The position numbers and the translations under genes are program-made. The notes under the pieces are model-generated. The model saw nothing but the letters and a program-made list of their open reading frames with translations, did not search any database and had not been told where the DNA came from. From positions 186,001-250,000 of the forward strand of contig JAGKQI010000049.1 of NCBI GenBank assembly GCA_018806915.1: DNA of 64,000 nt, in the 5' to 3' direction. This document shows positions 1 through 10,900 of the stretch, piece after piece. Positions within the stretch are counted from its first letter, which is position 1, and the number at the start of each line of letters is the position of its first letter. The stretch comes from Phytophthora colocasiae. Taxonomy: Eukaryota; Oomycota; Peronosporomycetes; Peronosporales; Peronosporaceae.

Positions 1-129
1 AGCGAAGTTTCATGATAGCAATGAGGCTATTGCAAATTTTGTGAAGCTGCGACCTTGGTCAACATAAAGGCAATCAGCGAACGCGCTTCTGTTTTCGCCA
101 TGATCTTACTGAACTGCCGGCCAAATTTA

Positions 130-1045
130 TCATGATGCTTGTAGAATTTTGCCAATTGCTTCATCCGTTTTCTGCATCTCCATTAAATTCCCCGTGCTTG
201 GTGTTAGCCGCTTAGTGGTGCACAGTAGCAGCCACACCAGTCTCAACCTCACCACGCTGATGTATGCTTCAGTAATCCGATGGCGCTCAAATCGGTGGGC
301 ATTGCGCACGAACGCATACACCACCCCCAATATCATGATCCCGCAGCTCCTTGAATCTGGTTGTGCTGGCTCATTAATCCACCTTGTAATAATTTCTTTT
401 GGGAATGGCTCCTTGGCACCACTGTCGACGTGCCATTTCTCCATGTATGGCAACAGGTTTTTCTTCCACGCATTTTTCAACTCCTGTCGATAGCAGTCTT
501 GATGGAGTGGCTCGTAGAAGTGCACTTTTAGAGTTGTTGGAAACGCGACCTCCACAATGATGACACCCCAGTGATCGGTACTCAGGTGGAGTGGTAAGAT
601 TACGTACGAAGTCTCTGATAACCATTGTGCTGGAGGGTTTGGCCACCTCAAACTCAGCGTCAGTGCAGATAATGCAACGCATCCTTTCAAACTGTCAGTA
701 ATCATGGTGATTGCCATGTCAATGACAGCGTCATTCAGCATAGCACGACGAGGAACCCCTGCAACAACATCGTTAAACTTTAGGTAGCAACTGCCCGACT
801 TTACCTTCAGTTCTGTCATTAGTGAGTGAGATGGGTACTTCTTCAGTATACCGTCGGCAAGCTCCTGGTGTATTCTAGAAGCTTCAGAATACAGCACACC
901 ATTTGTTTTTGTTTCCAAGGAAAACGGTTCAACGGGGTGGGCTTGGACTAAGCGCCAATCCTGCTTGAGCCACTTGATGTCCTTTAGATATCCGCTGGCT
1001 CGGTTCTTGAGTATGTAGAAACTCCTCATTCTGTACAAGAAAGAG
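130..1045 (-). CDS. Ulp1/SENP-type (C48) cysteine protease exon of a MULE
   Basis: This is the last exon of the MULE gene. The C48 fold is visible as a catalytic His in the motif TDHWGVIIVEV, an acidic position in HFYEPLH, and the Gln...Cys block QPDSRSCGIMILG. Ulp1-family proteases cleave SUMO-like peptides, and MULEs carrying such a domain are known in plants and oomycetes; its role in transposition is not established. The exon joins the upstream coding part through an intron at 1046-1195 (donor GTAAGT, acceptor GCAG), and the reading frame is kept across that splice. A free-standing ORF starting at 1080 would begin inside the intron, so I take the exon as starting at 1045. No in-frame stop interrupts the domain. 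Confidence 0.75.
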
Positions 1046-1090
1046 CTGCAGTAAACGGTTAGTGATGAAAAACACAGCATAGTTATTGAT

Positions 1091-1186
1091 CGGGCACCCT
1101 TATCAATCTTCGGGCGCCCTTATCAATCTTCGGGCACCCTTATCAATCTTCGGGCACCCTTATCAATCTTCGGGCACCCTTATCAC
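1091..1186. repeat. 20-bp tandem repeat inside a MULE intron
   Basis: About five copies of the unit cgggcaccct tatcaatctt fill most of the intron at 1046-1195. The copies are nearly identical (one carries cgggcgccct). Confidence 0.9.
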
Positions 1187-1191
1187 ATGAC

Positions 1192-4100
1192 TTACCTATG
1201 CAGTGCTGGGAGGTCCGGGCCCAGCGATATCATTAATCCCCAGGGCGCCAATTCATCTTGTCGTCTTAGCTGAGTCTGCTTTTTCATCATGATTGCCTCC
1301 AGTTTCGTCAGCAACTGCTCCGGTATCACAAACGAATGCTGCAGATGATCATTCGCTTTCGCCTTTTCTGCAACCGTGCAGGTTACGGGTCTGGCTTGGA
1401 TAAACTTGTCTGTCATCACCACGGGGTACTGGTTGAGCACATTAGAGACGTTCTCCACATTTGGGTGGTAGTTTGCCCACTGAATTATTTTTCTGGCATC
1501 GTTGTAGTAACTTCAGAAGAAATCAAAACCGCGGCATATTTTGGTTGGGGAGTGCTCCACAATTGTCGTTGCTTCTTTCGAGTTCGACGTTGAGGTGTTG
1601 GTAAACGCAGTACTTCTACGTTTCGAGACTTATCAACTTCAATGGGCAGTGGTGCATCAGGTTCTTTAGCAGAAGACGGTTGCGTGGGGGCAATATCGGA
1701 GTCGGATGCTTCAGATTCAGCAACATCAACACCACTAATTTCTTGACCAGCAATGCTCCGTTCACGAGCAAAACCAGCAATCGATTCGACCTGCATGGCG
1801 AGTTCCTGATCTTCCTCCAGTTCGGCCATCACGTCGGCGAGCTCGAGTTCAGCGAAACCATTGTCCGATTCGCTCTCACTCGCCACTGCCGAGACAATTT
1901 CACTCTTACTGGTCTCGATGCCACTTTCATATTTTTCGATGATCGTCTTCCAGTCGTTCATCCGCTGATAAAACTCTACCGTTGGCAATCTACGGAGCTT
2001 TTCAATGATAGGTTCAAACAAAACTTGAGCCCTTGCGTATTTCTCAGCATCCGATAAGACAACCATATTTGCTTGCTCTCTCCGGCGCAAACGAACATAC
2101 GCTACAGCACGCTGGCCCGGGCGAGACCCACAGTCTAGAGTATCTTGAGGACCCGTAACAGGTCGCGGTGCCATAAAACGACTAGTTCGTGCCTTCACTA
2201 GGTTGATAACTTGCCGAAGAGGGACCACACTGTTCTCCAGGGTGCTGTACAAGCTTTCAGTTTGCTTCATGTTCCATCTATCTGGTACGGCTGCTGCCGG
2301 AAGAGCTTCGAATCTGTGAGCTTTGCTAGCAACCATCATGACGTGTTGACAAGGTAGTCGACGACTTTTGTAAAACAAGCAGCTGCATGTCCACTTCAAA
2401 TCGTTCACACTCCATTCCCGTCCTGACATGAATATTTTCCATTCCGACTGTGTAGGCCCCACTTGCACGCATTTTGCTTCATCTTGATGCACCATGAACA
2501 AGTCCCACTGCGCCAAAACCTTCGCAAACGGGTTGTTCGCTAACTGCGCTGCTACTACTTGCAAAAAAGGAGGAATGCTATCTGGCCTTCGAGACAACGT
2601 CGAGAACTTGCGTAGTGTCGTCAGTAAATGGTTGACAATGTTAACTTGATTTTGTAGGAGTCCTGCAATGGTATTGTCGATTCGCGTTTTCCTTCCAAGA
2701 AGGCGTTTGAGCTGGTTCCAGTTCGATTCAATGCGATTCGTCGTAGTGTTTCCCGCAGTAAAGTAGTTTCCACGACCATAGTTAGCCCACTTATCACTAC
2801 ATGTCTCCCAGTTTTCTTGGAAGTACGTAAAAACCTCAGGACACGGCTTGCTGCAGATGTCAGGACACTCACCCTTGCAAAATATCTCAAAATCATCCCT
2901 TGCTCGATTGAATGCTTCTCTGGTGGTGCTGTACATCATCTGCTTGATTGAATATTCCACTTCATCTTGCTGAATGCCGTTGAGGCCGTACTTCACACGC
3001 TTTATGACTTTTTTCCAGTTCGCCATGGTGTGAAATTGGCAAAGTAAAACCGTCGCTTGGGGAAAGCACTTCTCCAAAACTTGCCACTCCTTAAAGTCCT
3101 TGTCAATGACCACGGTCTCGATCTCTTCCCACAAATTGTTGTGCGTCTTGAAGTACTCCAAAATTGCAATCATCGTGTCCATCTTTTCGTTGATAGCGAT
3201 GAAGTCGAGCACGGGTACACCACGACCTGTTGAACTCGTAACTAGAAGGCTGCCTACATCATCATCACACACACACAAGTAGCATAAGCCGTTAAGGGTG
3301 CTGCATCAGAATTAAGGGCGCCACAAAATCCATTAAGGGTGCCTCAATAGAAGTAAGGGCACCACAACACCAGAATGCTTACCAAGATGAAAGCCAAGGT
3401 TGTTAGTGCCGTAAGTCCAATCCATGCATAAGGTTTCACCCCACCGCTTAAAGGCTAGCTTTTGGACTGCACTCTGCAATACAACACCGCAGGTAACAGC
3501 GTTTTGGTCTTGAAGAACAAGGACATCGTGATCTGGGAATTTGACGTAGGTGTCCAGCATGTCCTTTAGCTTCTTTTCAGGAGAAGTGCTCTTCAGCACC
3601 TTGCGCACGATATTGCGTGCTTGCTGTGGAGTGACGTGGCGTTCGAGAGCACCTGCTAAAAAATCTTGAATGCGATGTGTTTCCGTGTTGGCATCTGCGA
3701 GAAGACCTACTTGATCTAGAAGCGGGCTATCTTCTGGAATACCCCCTGCGCCAAAGTAGCTAGCAAAAATGGTTGCGTTCGTCCGATGATTGTGCGTCCA
3801 TGTTTAAATCACAGGGTGGATGTTAGCGTTAGCTCTACGGATAATTTGCCAAACCAAAACACGCCTTCACTTACCCAATTACGTAAAACAATCTTCCACT
3901 CTGCTTTTTTGCTTTTTGTTGAGGTATTTTGGGCAGATGCTGTGAAGCGTGCCTTACAACCGGTGTAGCGGCTAGGCGTGCTGCGTAAACCCTTGCTGCG
4001 AGACTTCTGTGGACAACCATGCGTACAACGGAATACTTTGTAGCTGTATTCCATTCTGCCAGGAATTTGAAGCTCTTTCGATCTAGATAAAAAAACACTC

Positions 4101-5016
4101 TTCAGCAAGTTAAAATCCAACTAAAACAAAACCATAGTGCACCTTACGCATTGTGTGTCGCGACAGTCTGCGAATCTCGTGCCCGAAATAAAAGGAAGTG
4201 GTCGCTACAATAGCTCTCGAGAACATCGTTGAACTCGCTCCATGACGAAAATACTAGTTGGGGGAGCGGAGGTATCTTAGTCTGAGTATGCTCACGAGAA
4301 TGTTCCTTCGCAACACGCTCAGGATAACTTTCGGTACGCCGAATACGGGGTGTACGATCTGTATTTGGATCTTGGCGGTGTGGCTTGCTTCGTTCAGCTG
4401 CGGGATGTGCATCTTCCTCGCTTGAAGAATCAAGGGACAGTGTGTCGGCTACACTCTCGGTACCACTGCTTCCCCCACTAGATCGCCGTCGCCTACGCTT
4501 TTCCTTCTTTCTCGTAGGTCGACGGCGAGTCGTTTTACGCTTGCGCTCTGGGCTATTCTTTCCCTTGATGTCTGCAACACGTATAAATTAGAACTGGCAA
4601 AACGTACAACTAAAATTTTTGTTCCACCTTTAAAATGCTCCAGCACGGACTCGCTCGAATTGCTAGCATATTTAAAGTCTTCATCACGGTCGTCGTTAGC
4701 CTTACTACCAGATGAAGAACTGCTTCCGAAATGGTCTTCTGCAGAGTAATGCACGTTAGCGTACACGCGGACATTTGACACAATAAGTAACCAAACCAAG
4801 AAACTTACTCTCCCGCATAGTCATAGCCCCAATAGCGCGTGCTTCAGTGTTACGATCTTCTTGCGCTTGACAACCTTCGTGACACGTGGCGCAATTCTCG
4901 GGTTTTCTCGAATGATTGCTGCAAAAGCAAAGGCTAGCATTCGTCGGACTTAAGTGGAGCGAAGTTTCATAATTCGGGTAATTTTCGTAAATCACGCGAA
5001 GTTTAATTTTCGTCAA
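1192..5016 (-). CDS. Mutator-like (MULE) transposase, multi-exon, SWIM finger
   Basis: This is a DDE transposase that cuts and pastes a MULE. In gene order it has: a Cys-rich N-terminal exon (5016-4809); an acidic/basic linker (exons 4738-4628 and 4571-4148); a WRKY/FLYWCH-like zinc finger (RCTHGCPQ..., HNHRTNA; exon 4082-3875); the transposase core with DWTYGTNNLGFH, VIDKDFKEW and a catalytic Glu in NRIESNWNQLK; and a SWIM finger (CSCLFYKSRRLPCQH, near 2390). Introns I can place with in-phase GT..AG ends are 4739-4808, 4572-4627, 4083-4147 and 3254-3382. Two spots look damaged or unresolved. The acceptor before HNHRTNA (near 3800) is not canonical and an in-frame TAA precedes it. At 1455-1487 the frame changes between the long transposase ORF (ends TTMPEK) and the next segment (NVSNVLNQYPVV), by a tiny intron or a frameshift. 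The segment then splices to the Ulp1 exon. Confidence 0.75.
3290..3368. repeat. Degenerate TTAAGGGYGCC repeats inside a second MULE intron
   Basis: Four units of about 20 bp, each carrying (a)ttaagggtgcc or a close variant, lie within the 129-bp intron 3254-3382. The core is the complement of the gggcaccctta core of the repeat at 1091-1186. Isolated copies recur upstream of the gene start (near 5022-5085). Confidence 0.8.
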
Positions 5017-6260
5017 AAATTGTTAAGGGAGTAACGACGCCCTTAGTTGTACTTTTTATGAGTTTCATTAAGGGCGCTTGAACCACTCCCTTCCAAGTCG
5101 CTCATGTACCCGCTTTTGTTGGATTGGATTTCGGTTTACAAGCACCTAATCAGGCTGATTGGATGCCTTGCAAGAACAAGTACACTTGTACTGTACAGGT
5201 GCAGGCAGGTTCGTTCTGCGGGCATTGAAGTCACATTTAACACTGTACCTGCTTGCTGTTGCACTGGTTGGAATTTCGGTGGGCGCGCACCATGCTCGTC
5301 ACGAGGACGAAGCGTTTTGTTAACTTGTCTGCGGCAGTGGCATCGCCAAAGCTGTGCACTCTTTGGTGGTGAATTGTGGGGAATAGTCTGCAGAGTCTGC
5401 ATACGTGGCGCCATTTGCCTGGTTTCAGTTCTCTTTTCAGGCGATACGCAAGTCCTCCCAAGTGACGATGCCGGAGTGTACAGTGAGATTTGTTGTTGCA
5501 GGTTGAAGCGCAAGATCGGTGCCGGTGTCGAGCCAACAGCCGATGCAATTTCCGGCCTCCGCGCAGGTCAATGTCCAGCGCTCCCGAAGGCCGTCGAACC
5601 TCTTGAGTCAAGAGTCTTGACCAAGCAGCGCGCAGAACGAGGTAGGATCCCCATCTCCATAACCACCACGAGTAAGCAGGCCTCGTCCAATACTTTCTGC
5701 TGAGGTTGCATACTCATTCTGGTGGGCTTTGCCGGTCTCGAACTCTGTCGTCGCATCCCCTCGACAGCAACTCGCCCCAGCTGTGCGCGCATCGGCTTTC
5801 GCTGCTGTATTGCTCCCAGTCGATTCGCTCTCCGCGTCGGGATCAAAATCTCTCTCGGTCGTGCATTGCACGGCTGAACTTCAGCCTCGACAGGCGAGCG
5901 ATGACATCGGCTCGTTGCCCAGAACTCCACCCAACACTTTTGCTCAACGCTGACGCGCATTTGAAGTGCTTCAAAGTGAGACCTTCGTTCCGTTTCTGCA
6001 CCGCTCCAGTCCAGGTGGTGCACAGAAACTGGGCCCATCTGGTTAGATTCTCTTGAAGTTTGTATGCTCCTCCAAAGGTCGTGACACTCTCTCGGCCACC
6101 GACCGAGGCTGTGGCAGCAGCAACAAACGTATCTTACCCACCCACCGCCACCGCACAATTCCCTCACTCGCGAACTCGCCCGAAGGCGCGCACTCGTCCC
6201 AGTCCCGCTCTTCCTCGCGCCTCAGCGTTCGGCTCCCGCGCACTTCCGCCTCTGTCAAAT
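5017..6260. other. Intergenic region upstream of pyruvate carboxylase
   Basis: The first 70 bp hold more of the TTAAGGG/CCCTTA motif seen in the MULE introns, so the element probably reaches at least to about 5090. The rest should contain promoter and 5' leader of the carboxylase. Long open frames occur on both strands (such as 5104-5703 and 5568-6167) but none resembles a known family. I see no clear core promoter. Confidence 0.5.
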
Positions 6261-9200
6261 ATGCTCCGTTCGCAGCGTCTTCTCGTCGGCCGCCGCGTCG
6301 GCTCGAGCCTCACGCGCATGCAGCAGACGCGTGACGCCAGTACCATCAAGAAGCTGATGGCTGCCAACCGCGGAGAGATCGCCACTCGTATCATGCGAGC
6401 TGGCAATGAGCTGGATATCCGTACTGTGGGTATTTTCTCCAAGGAAGACCGCTTTACTCAGCACCGTTACAAGGCCGACGAGAGTTTTCTCGTCGGTGCC
6501 GGTAAATCCCCCGTCGGAGCATATCTGGATATCGAGAGCATCATTCAGATCGCAAAGGAGAACAACATTGACGCCATCCACCCCGGTTACGGCTTCCTTA
6601 GTGAGAACGTGGGTTTCGCTGAGGAATGTGCCAAGAACGGCATCAAGTTCGTTGGCCCCACGCCTGAAAACCTGCAGCGCTTCGGTGACAAGACTGCTGC
6701 GCGTGAAATTGCCATTGAGCAGAAGGTTCCGGTGGTGCCCGGCACAGACGGACCTGTCCACAATCTCGAGGAGGCTCGAGCATTCATTGACTCTGGTGTA
6801 GGCTACCCTGTGATCATCAAGGCCAGCATGGGAGGTGGTGGCCGTGGTATGCGTGTTGTCACACGCGCCGAAGAACTTGAGGAGAACTTTGAGCGTGCCA
6901 GCTCTGAGGCCCTGGCTGCTTTCGGTGACGGAACTGTGTTCATCGAGCGCTACGTGGACCGCCCGCGCCATATTGAGGTCCAGATCCTCGGTGACGGCCA
7001 GGGAAACGTTGTGCACCTATACCACCGTGACTGTAGTGTGCAGCGTCGCCACCAGAAAGTGCTGGAGACGGCCCCTGCTGTCGGCCTTGACCCAAAGACC
7101 GAGAAGGCTATGATCGACGATGCTGTGCGTCTCACTAGCGCTGCCAAGTACCTGAACGCCGGTACAGTGGAGTTCCTGGTGGATCAACAGGGACGTCATT
7201 ACTTCATCGAGGTGAACCCCCGTATCCAGGTTGAACACACGATCACGGAGGAGATCACAGGCATCGACCTGGTGCAGAGTCAGATCCGTATCGCCGGTGG
7301 CGAGAACTTCAAGGATCTGGGTCTTAGCCAGGACAAGATCAAGCCGCGCGGTCACGCCATGCAGTGCCGTGTGACCACGGAAAACCCGAGTACGGGTTTC
7401 CAGCCTGACTCTGGTGTCATTGAGGTGTTCCGTAGCCCCGGTGGCATGGGCATCCGCCTCGATGACGGTCCTGGATTCGTCGGTGCTCACATTACCCCTC
7501 ACTACGACTCCCTTCTGGTGAAGGTGACTGCTCGTGCTCTGGATCGCGGCGACTGCGCGCACAAGTTAAAGCGTGCGCTGTCCGAGTTCCGTGTGCGTGG
7601 TGTGACCACGAACAAGAGCTTCCTGGCTAACGTTCTTAACCACCCGGACTTCATCAAGGGTATTGTTGACACGAGCTTCATCGCTGAAAACCCGGATCTG
7701 TTGCTACCGTCCAAGTCGACGAACCGTGGCCAGAAGATGTTGAAGTACATCGGTAACACTATCGTGAATGGACCAGAGAAGGCTCTGGGTGCCACCGGTC
7801 CTGCTCCGTCCAGCGTCGACCCGATCGTGCCGACCCTGGAAGCTCCTCCTGCTTCTAAGGAGAAGTCATTGCGCCAAGTTTACGTTGAGCAGGGTCCTGA
7901 GGCCTTCGCCAAGGCCGTGCGTGCCAAGAAGGGTCTGTTGCTGACCGATACTACCTGGCGTGATGCCCACCAGTCGCTGCTTGCTACTCGTATGCGCACG
8001 CGCGACATGCTTGCCATTGCTCCTGCTACTTCTATTGCTATGCGTGATGCCTTCTCGCTTGAGATGTGGGGCGGTGCGACCTTCGACGTGTCAATGCGTT
8101 TCCTGCGTGAGGACCCGTGGGACCGCCTTGCTATTTTGCGTGAGGCTGTGCCCGACATCCCGTTCCAGATGCTACTTCGTGGTGCCAACGCTGTCGGCTA
8201 CACGAGTTACCCTGACAATGTGGTGTATAAGTTCTGTGAAAAGGCCCAAGCTACTGGTATGGACGTCTTCCGTGTGTTCGACTCGCTCAACTACCTGGAG
8301 AACATGAAGCTGGGCATTGACGCTGTTGGTGCCGCTGGCGGTATCATTGAGGCAGCTATGTGCTACACTGGTGATGTCTCGGACCCCACCCGTGGCCCGT
8401 ACAACCTCGAGTACTACCTTGACTTCGTGCGTCAGCTGGTTGGCCAAGGTATTCATGTGCTGGCCATCAAGGATATGGCTGGCTTGCTCAAGCCCCAGGC
8501 TGCGCAGATCCTCATCTCCGCCATCCGCAACGAGTTCCCGGACCTCCCGATTCACGTTCACACGCACGACACTGCTGGTACCGGTGTGAGCTCGATGCTC
8601 GAAGCTGCGTACGCTGGTGCCGATGCTGTTGATGTTGCATCTGACGCTATGTCTGGCACTACCTCGCAGCCCTCGATGGGTGCTGTTGTGGCAGCACTTA
8701 AGGGCTCCAAGTACGACACGGGTGTGAAGTCAGAGGACATCATGGAGATCAATGACTACTGGGAGACAATGCGTGGCGTGTACGCTCCGTTCGAGTCTGG
8801 CCAGAAGTCTGGTTCTGCCGACGTGTACAACCACGAGATGCCGGGCGGCCAGTACACCAACTTGCTGTTCCAGTCGAAGCAACTCGGACTTGCGGGCCAG
8901 TGGCCGGCTATCAAGCGTGCGTATGCCACTGCTAACCGCCTTCTTGGTGACATTATTAAGGTGACGCCTTCTTCGAAGGTGGTGGGTGACTTTGCTCAAT
9001 TCATCGTGCAGAACAAGCTGACGGAGCAGGAGGTGATCGACCAGGCTGAGACGCTTTCGTTTCCTAAGTCTGTAGTGGAGTACTTCCAGGGATACCTGGG
9101 TATCCCCCACCACGGCTTCCCAGAACCGCTGCGCTCTCGTGTGCTCAAGGGCAAGGTTCTGCCCAACGGCCAGGAGATGTTCGAGGCTCGACCAGGTGCG

Positions 9201-9824
9201 GAGATGGAGCCGTATGATTTCGAGGCTGCTGAGAAGGAGCTGAAGGAGAAGTACGGAGAGGACAAGATCCGCGACGTTGATGTCATCTCGCACGCTATCT
9301 ACCCGGACGTGTTCGCGGGCTTCCAGAAGTTCAAGGACGAGTACGGCTCGATGCACTTCCTGGACACCCGTACGTTCCTGACGGGTCTGGAGGTGGACAC
9401 GGAAGTTGAGGTCGAGATGGAGCACGGAAAGACTGTCTTCATCAAACTGATTGCTGTCGGTGGTGTGAGCAAGAAGGACGGTCTGCGCGATGTGATCTTC
9501 GAGCTCAACGGTCGCCAGCGTGTGATCAAGGTCAAGGATGAGGCTGCAGGTGTGACCACCACGGCTAAGCCGAAGGCCACGAACATGGCTGGCTCGGTCG
9601 GTGCTCCGATGCCCGGTGTTGTGCTTGATGTGCGCGTGAAGAAGGGCGAGAACGTCAAGGCCGGCGATGCTCTGCTTGTGCTGAGTGCCATGAAGATGGA
9701 GACTGTTGTGGCGGCTCCCGTGAGTGGCCGTGTGGTGTCGATCCACGCCGACGTTGGCGACAACATGCTGGGTGGCGACCTCCTCGTGGAGATCGACGAG
9801 ACCGGCGACGATGATGAAGAGTAA
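6261..9824 (+). CDS. PYC: Pyruvate carboxylase, mitochondrial, biotin-dependent
   Basis: This enzyme carboxylates pyruvate to oxaloacetate with ATP and bicarbonate, an anaplerotic and gluconeogenic step in mitochondria. It is a single-exon gene of 1187 residues, normal for the single-chain eukaryotic form. I chose the ATG at 6261 because it starts a basic, Ser/Arg-rich presequence (MLRSQRLLVGRR...) before the conserved KKLMAANRGEIA; the frame is open to 6060, but that extension looks like untranslated leader. Domains are biotin carboxylase at about 30-480 (Gly-rich ATP-grasp loop MGGGGRGM at 190-197, EVNPRIQVEH near 317-326), carboxyltransferase from about 555 (DTTWRDAHQS near 563), the PC linker region, and a C-terminal biotinyl domain with the acceptor lysine in AMKMET (Lys about 1145). 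Codon use is GC-rich, as expected of a well expressed gene. No damage is seen. Confidence 0.97.
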   Translation: MLRSQRLLVGRRVGSSLTRMQQTRDASTIKKLMAANRGEIATRIMRAGNELDIRTVGIFSKEDRFTQHRYKADESFLVGAGKSPVGAYLDIESIIQIAKENNIDAIHPGYGFLSENVGFAEECAKNGIKFVGPTPENLQRFGDKTAAREIAIEQKVPVVPGTDGPVHNLEEARAFIDSGVGYPVIIKASMGGGGRGMRVVTRAEELEENFERASSEALAAFGDGTVFIERYVDRPRHIEVQILGDGQGNVVHLYHRDCSVQRRHQKVLETAPAVGLDPKTEKAMIDDAVRLTSAAKYLNAGTVEFLVDQQGRHYFIEVNPRIQVEHTITEEITGIDLVQSQIRIAGGENFKDLGLSQDKIKPRGHAMQCRVTTENPSTGFQPDSGVIEVFRSPGGMGIRLDDGPGFVGAHITPHYDSLLVKVTARALDRGDCAHKLKRALSEFRVRGVTTNKSFLANVLNHPDFIKGIVDTSFIAENPDLLLPSKSTNRGQKMLKYIGNTIVNGPEKALGATGPAPSSVDPIVPTLEAPPASKEKSLRQVYVEQGPEAFAKAVRAKKGLLLTDTTWRDAHQSLLATRMRTRDMLAIAPATSIAMRDAFSLEMWGGATFDVSMRFLREDPWDRLAILREAVPDIPFQMLLRGANAVGYTSYPDNVVYKFCEKAQATGMDVFRVFDSLNYLENMKLGIDAVGAAGGIIEAAMCYTGDVSDPTRGPYNLEYYLDFVRQLVGQGIHVLAIKDMAGLLKPQAAQILISAIRNEFPDLPIHVHTHDTAGTGVSSMLEAAYAGADAVDVASDAMSGTTSQPSMGAVVAALKGSKYDTGVKSEDIMEINDYWETMRGVYAPFESGQKSGSADVYNHEMPGGQYTNLLFQSKQLGLAGQWPAIKRAYATANRLLGDIIKVTPSSKVVGDFAQFIVQNKLTEQEVIDQAETLSFPKSVVEYFQGYLGIPHHGFPEPLRSRVLKGKVLPNGQEMFEARPGAEMEPYDFEAAEKELKEKYGEDKIRDVDVISHAIYPDVFAGFQKFKDEYGSMHFLDTRTFLTGLEVDTEVEVEMEHGKTVFIKLIAVGGVSKKDGLRDVIFELNGRQRVIKVKDEAAGVTTTAKPKATNMAGSVGAPMPGVVLDVRVKKGENVKAGDALLVLSAMKMETVVAAPVSGRVVSIHADVGDNMLGGDLLVEIDETGDDDEE

Positions 9825-10900
9825 GTTTATCCAGTTGCTACGCAAGTATACATGGTAGGTTCACGTGAGTGCTGGAAACGATAAGTAAGATGAAGCATTT
9901 GCTTGGTATGAAAACTTCACAACCTTCTTCTCATTGACGACAACGACATCGTTGCCAACGAAAGGACACGTTTCTAACGTTTCTATCGAGTCCATCGTGG
10001 TCTTCAACCTTGGCCCTGCTTTGGTAGCAGCCGGCGCAATCACACACTCGAGAACAGATCGGATTCACGACTGGGGGCCATGGTGAATCCAAGGCTGCCA
10101 CAGCGGCTCAGCCGCTCCGTCATTGCCTCAATTTTCGCTTGAACCAACTTCACATCCTTCTCGTCAAACGCCCAAGCTTTGCTCTGTATCAGTTTAGCAT
10201 CGCTTCAAGTTACACGTCGTTTGGTTGCTCAGGCGTGGCGAAAGGCACTGGTACACTGTGTACTGTATCAAGTTGAACGAGTTGCACTCCCACGACCGCC
10301 TCCATTGACCAACGGGCCGAAAGGCGCATCTCGATAGGCCTGTGCCCCACATACCTTTACCGTCGTGGAATTCCTTCCGGATAGATCGTCAAATGGCGAA
10401 ACGGAGACGAGTTCAGCCAGTCAGTTTGCTGAGGTGGTCCCGAATCTCACAGACCCTGTAAAAGAAGAACTCCTTGTCTTGACGCGGCTGAAACATTACA
10501 AGGCCCGTGTACATCGTTCGCGGTTCGACTCCGAGCGCCGAGGCAACAATGAAGAGATACGGACGGCGGCATAGTTTGCCCCGTCGACACCATGCTCTGT
10601 TCCAGCCCTGTCCGTGTCAACGTTCATTTAGAAACGACATTTAGAAATCATATCAAATATCAAATTAAACTGGTATACTGATTATCACGACCTACCTCAT
10701 ACAATAACTCTATCCCCTTCCTAATTCTCTTATTACTTTACACAGGTCAACAATGTCCATGGAATCGTACTTTCGAAAGGGGAGTCAGACTGCTCTCTTC
10801 GCCCACGCGGACAACGACGTCATTCGGCAAAGAGAGCGCTCGGGAGTGCGCCATCGCAGAGTGATTGTCGGTCCTTGAAGCTCCCCCCCCCATAGCAACC
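9825..10900. other. Intergenic region between pyruvate carboxylase and myosin
   Basis: This contains the carboxylase 3' end and the myosin upstream region. A short open frame on the plus strand (ATG 10753 to TGA 10878) lies just before the myosin in a different frame, and a poly-C run (about 10882-10891) follows it. It could be a leader ORF or an out-of-frame N-terminal piece of the myosin. The ORF at 10365-10574 matches nothing I recognise. Confidence 0.5.

Noticed and set aside
1..4970. 13-bp identical string agcgaagtttcat at 1-13 and 4958-4970, taken first as MULE terminal repeats
   Set aside because: The copies are in the same orientation, while terminal repeats should be inverted, and no target duplication is seen.
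5104..5703. 199-residue ORF upstream of pyruvate carboxylase
   Set aside because: No domain, overlapping open frames on the other strand, odd Cys/Arg-rich composition; probably leader or promoter DNA.
8730..9845. 371-residue ORF antisense to pyruvate carboxylase
   Set aside because: It mirrors a strongly conserved sense gene with GC-rich codons; its composition (Leu/His/Val/Arg-rich) is that of a shadow frame.
10490..10560. tRNA-like T-arm string ggttcgactcc
   Set aside because: No pairing T-stem and no acceptor or anticodon arm could be folded around it.
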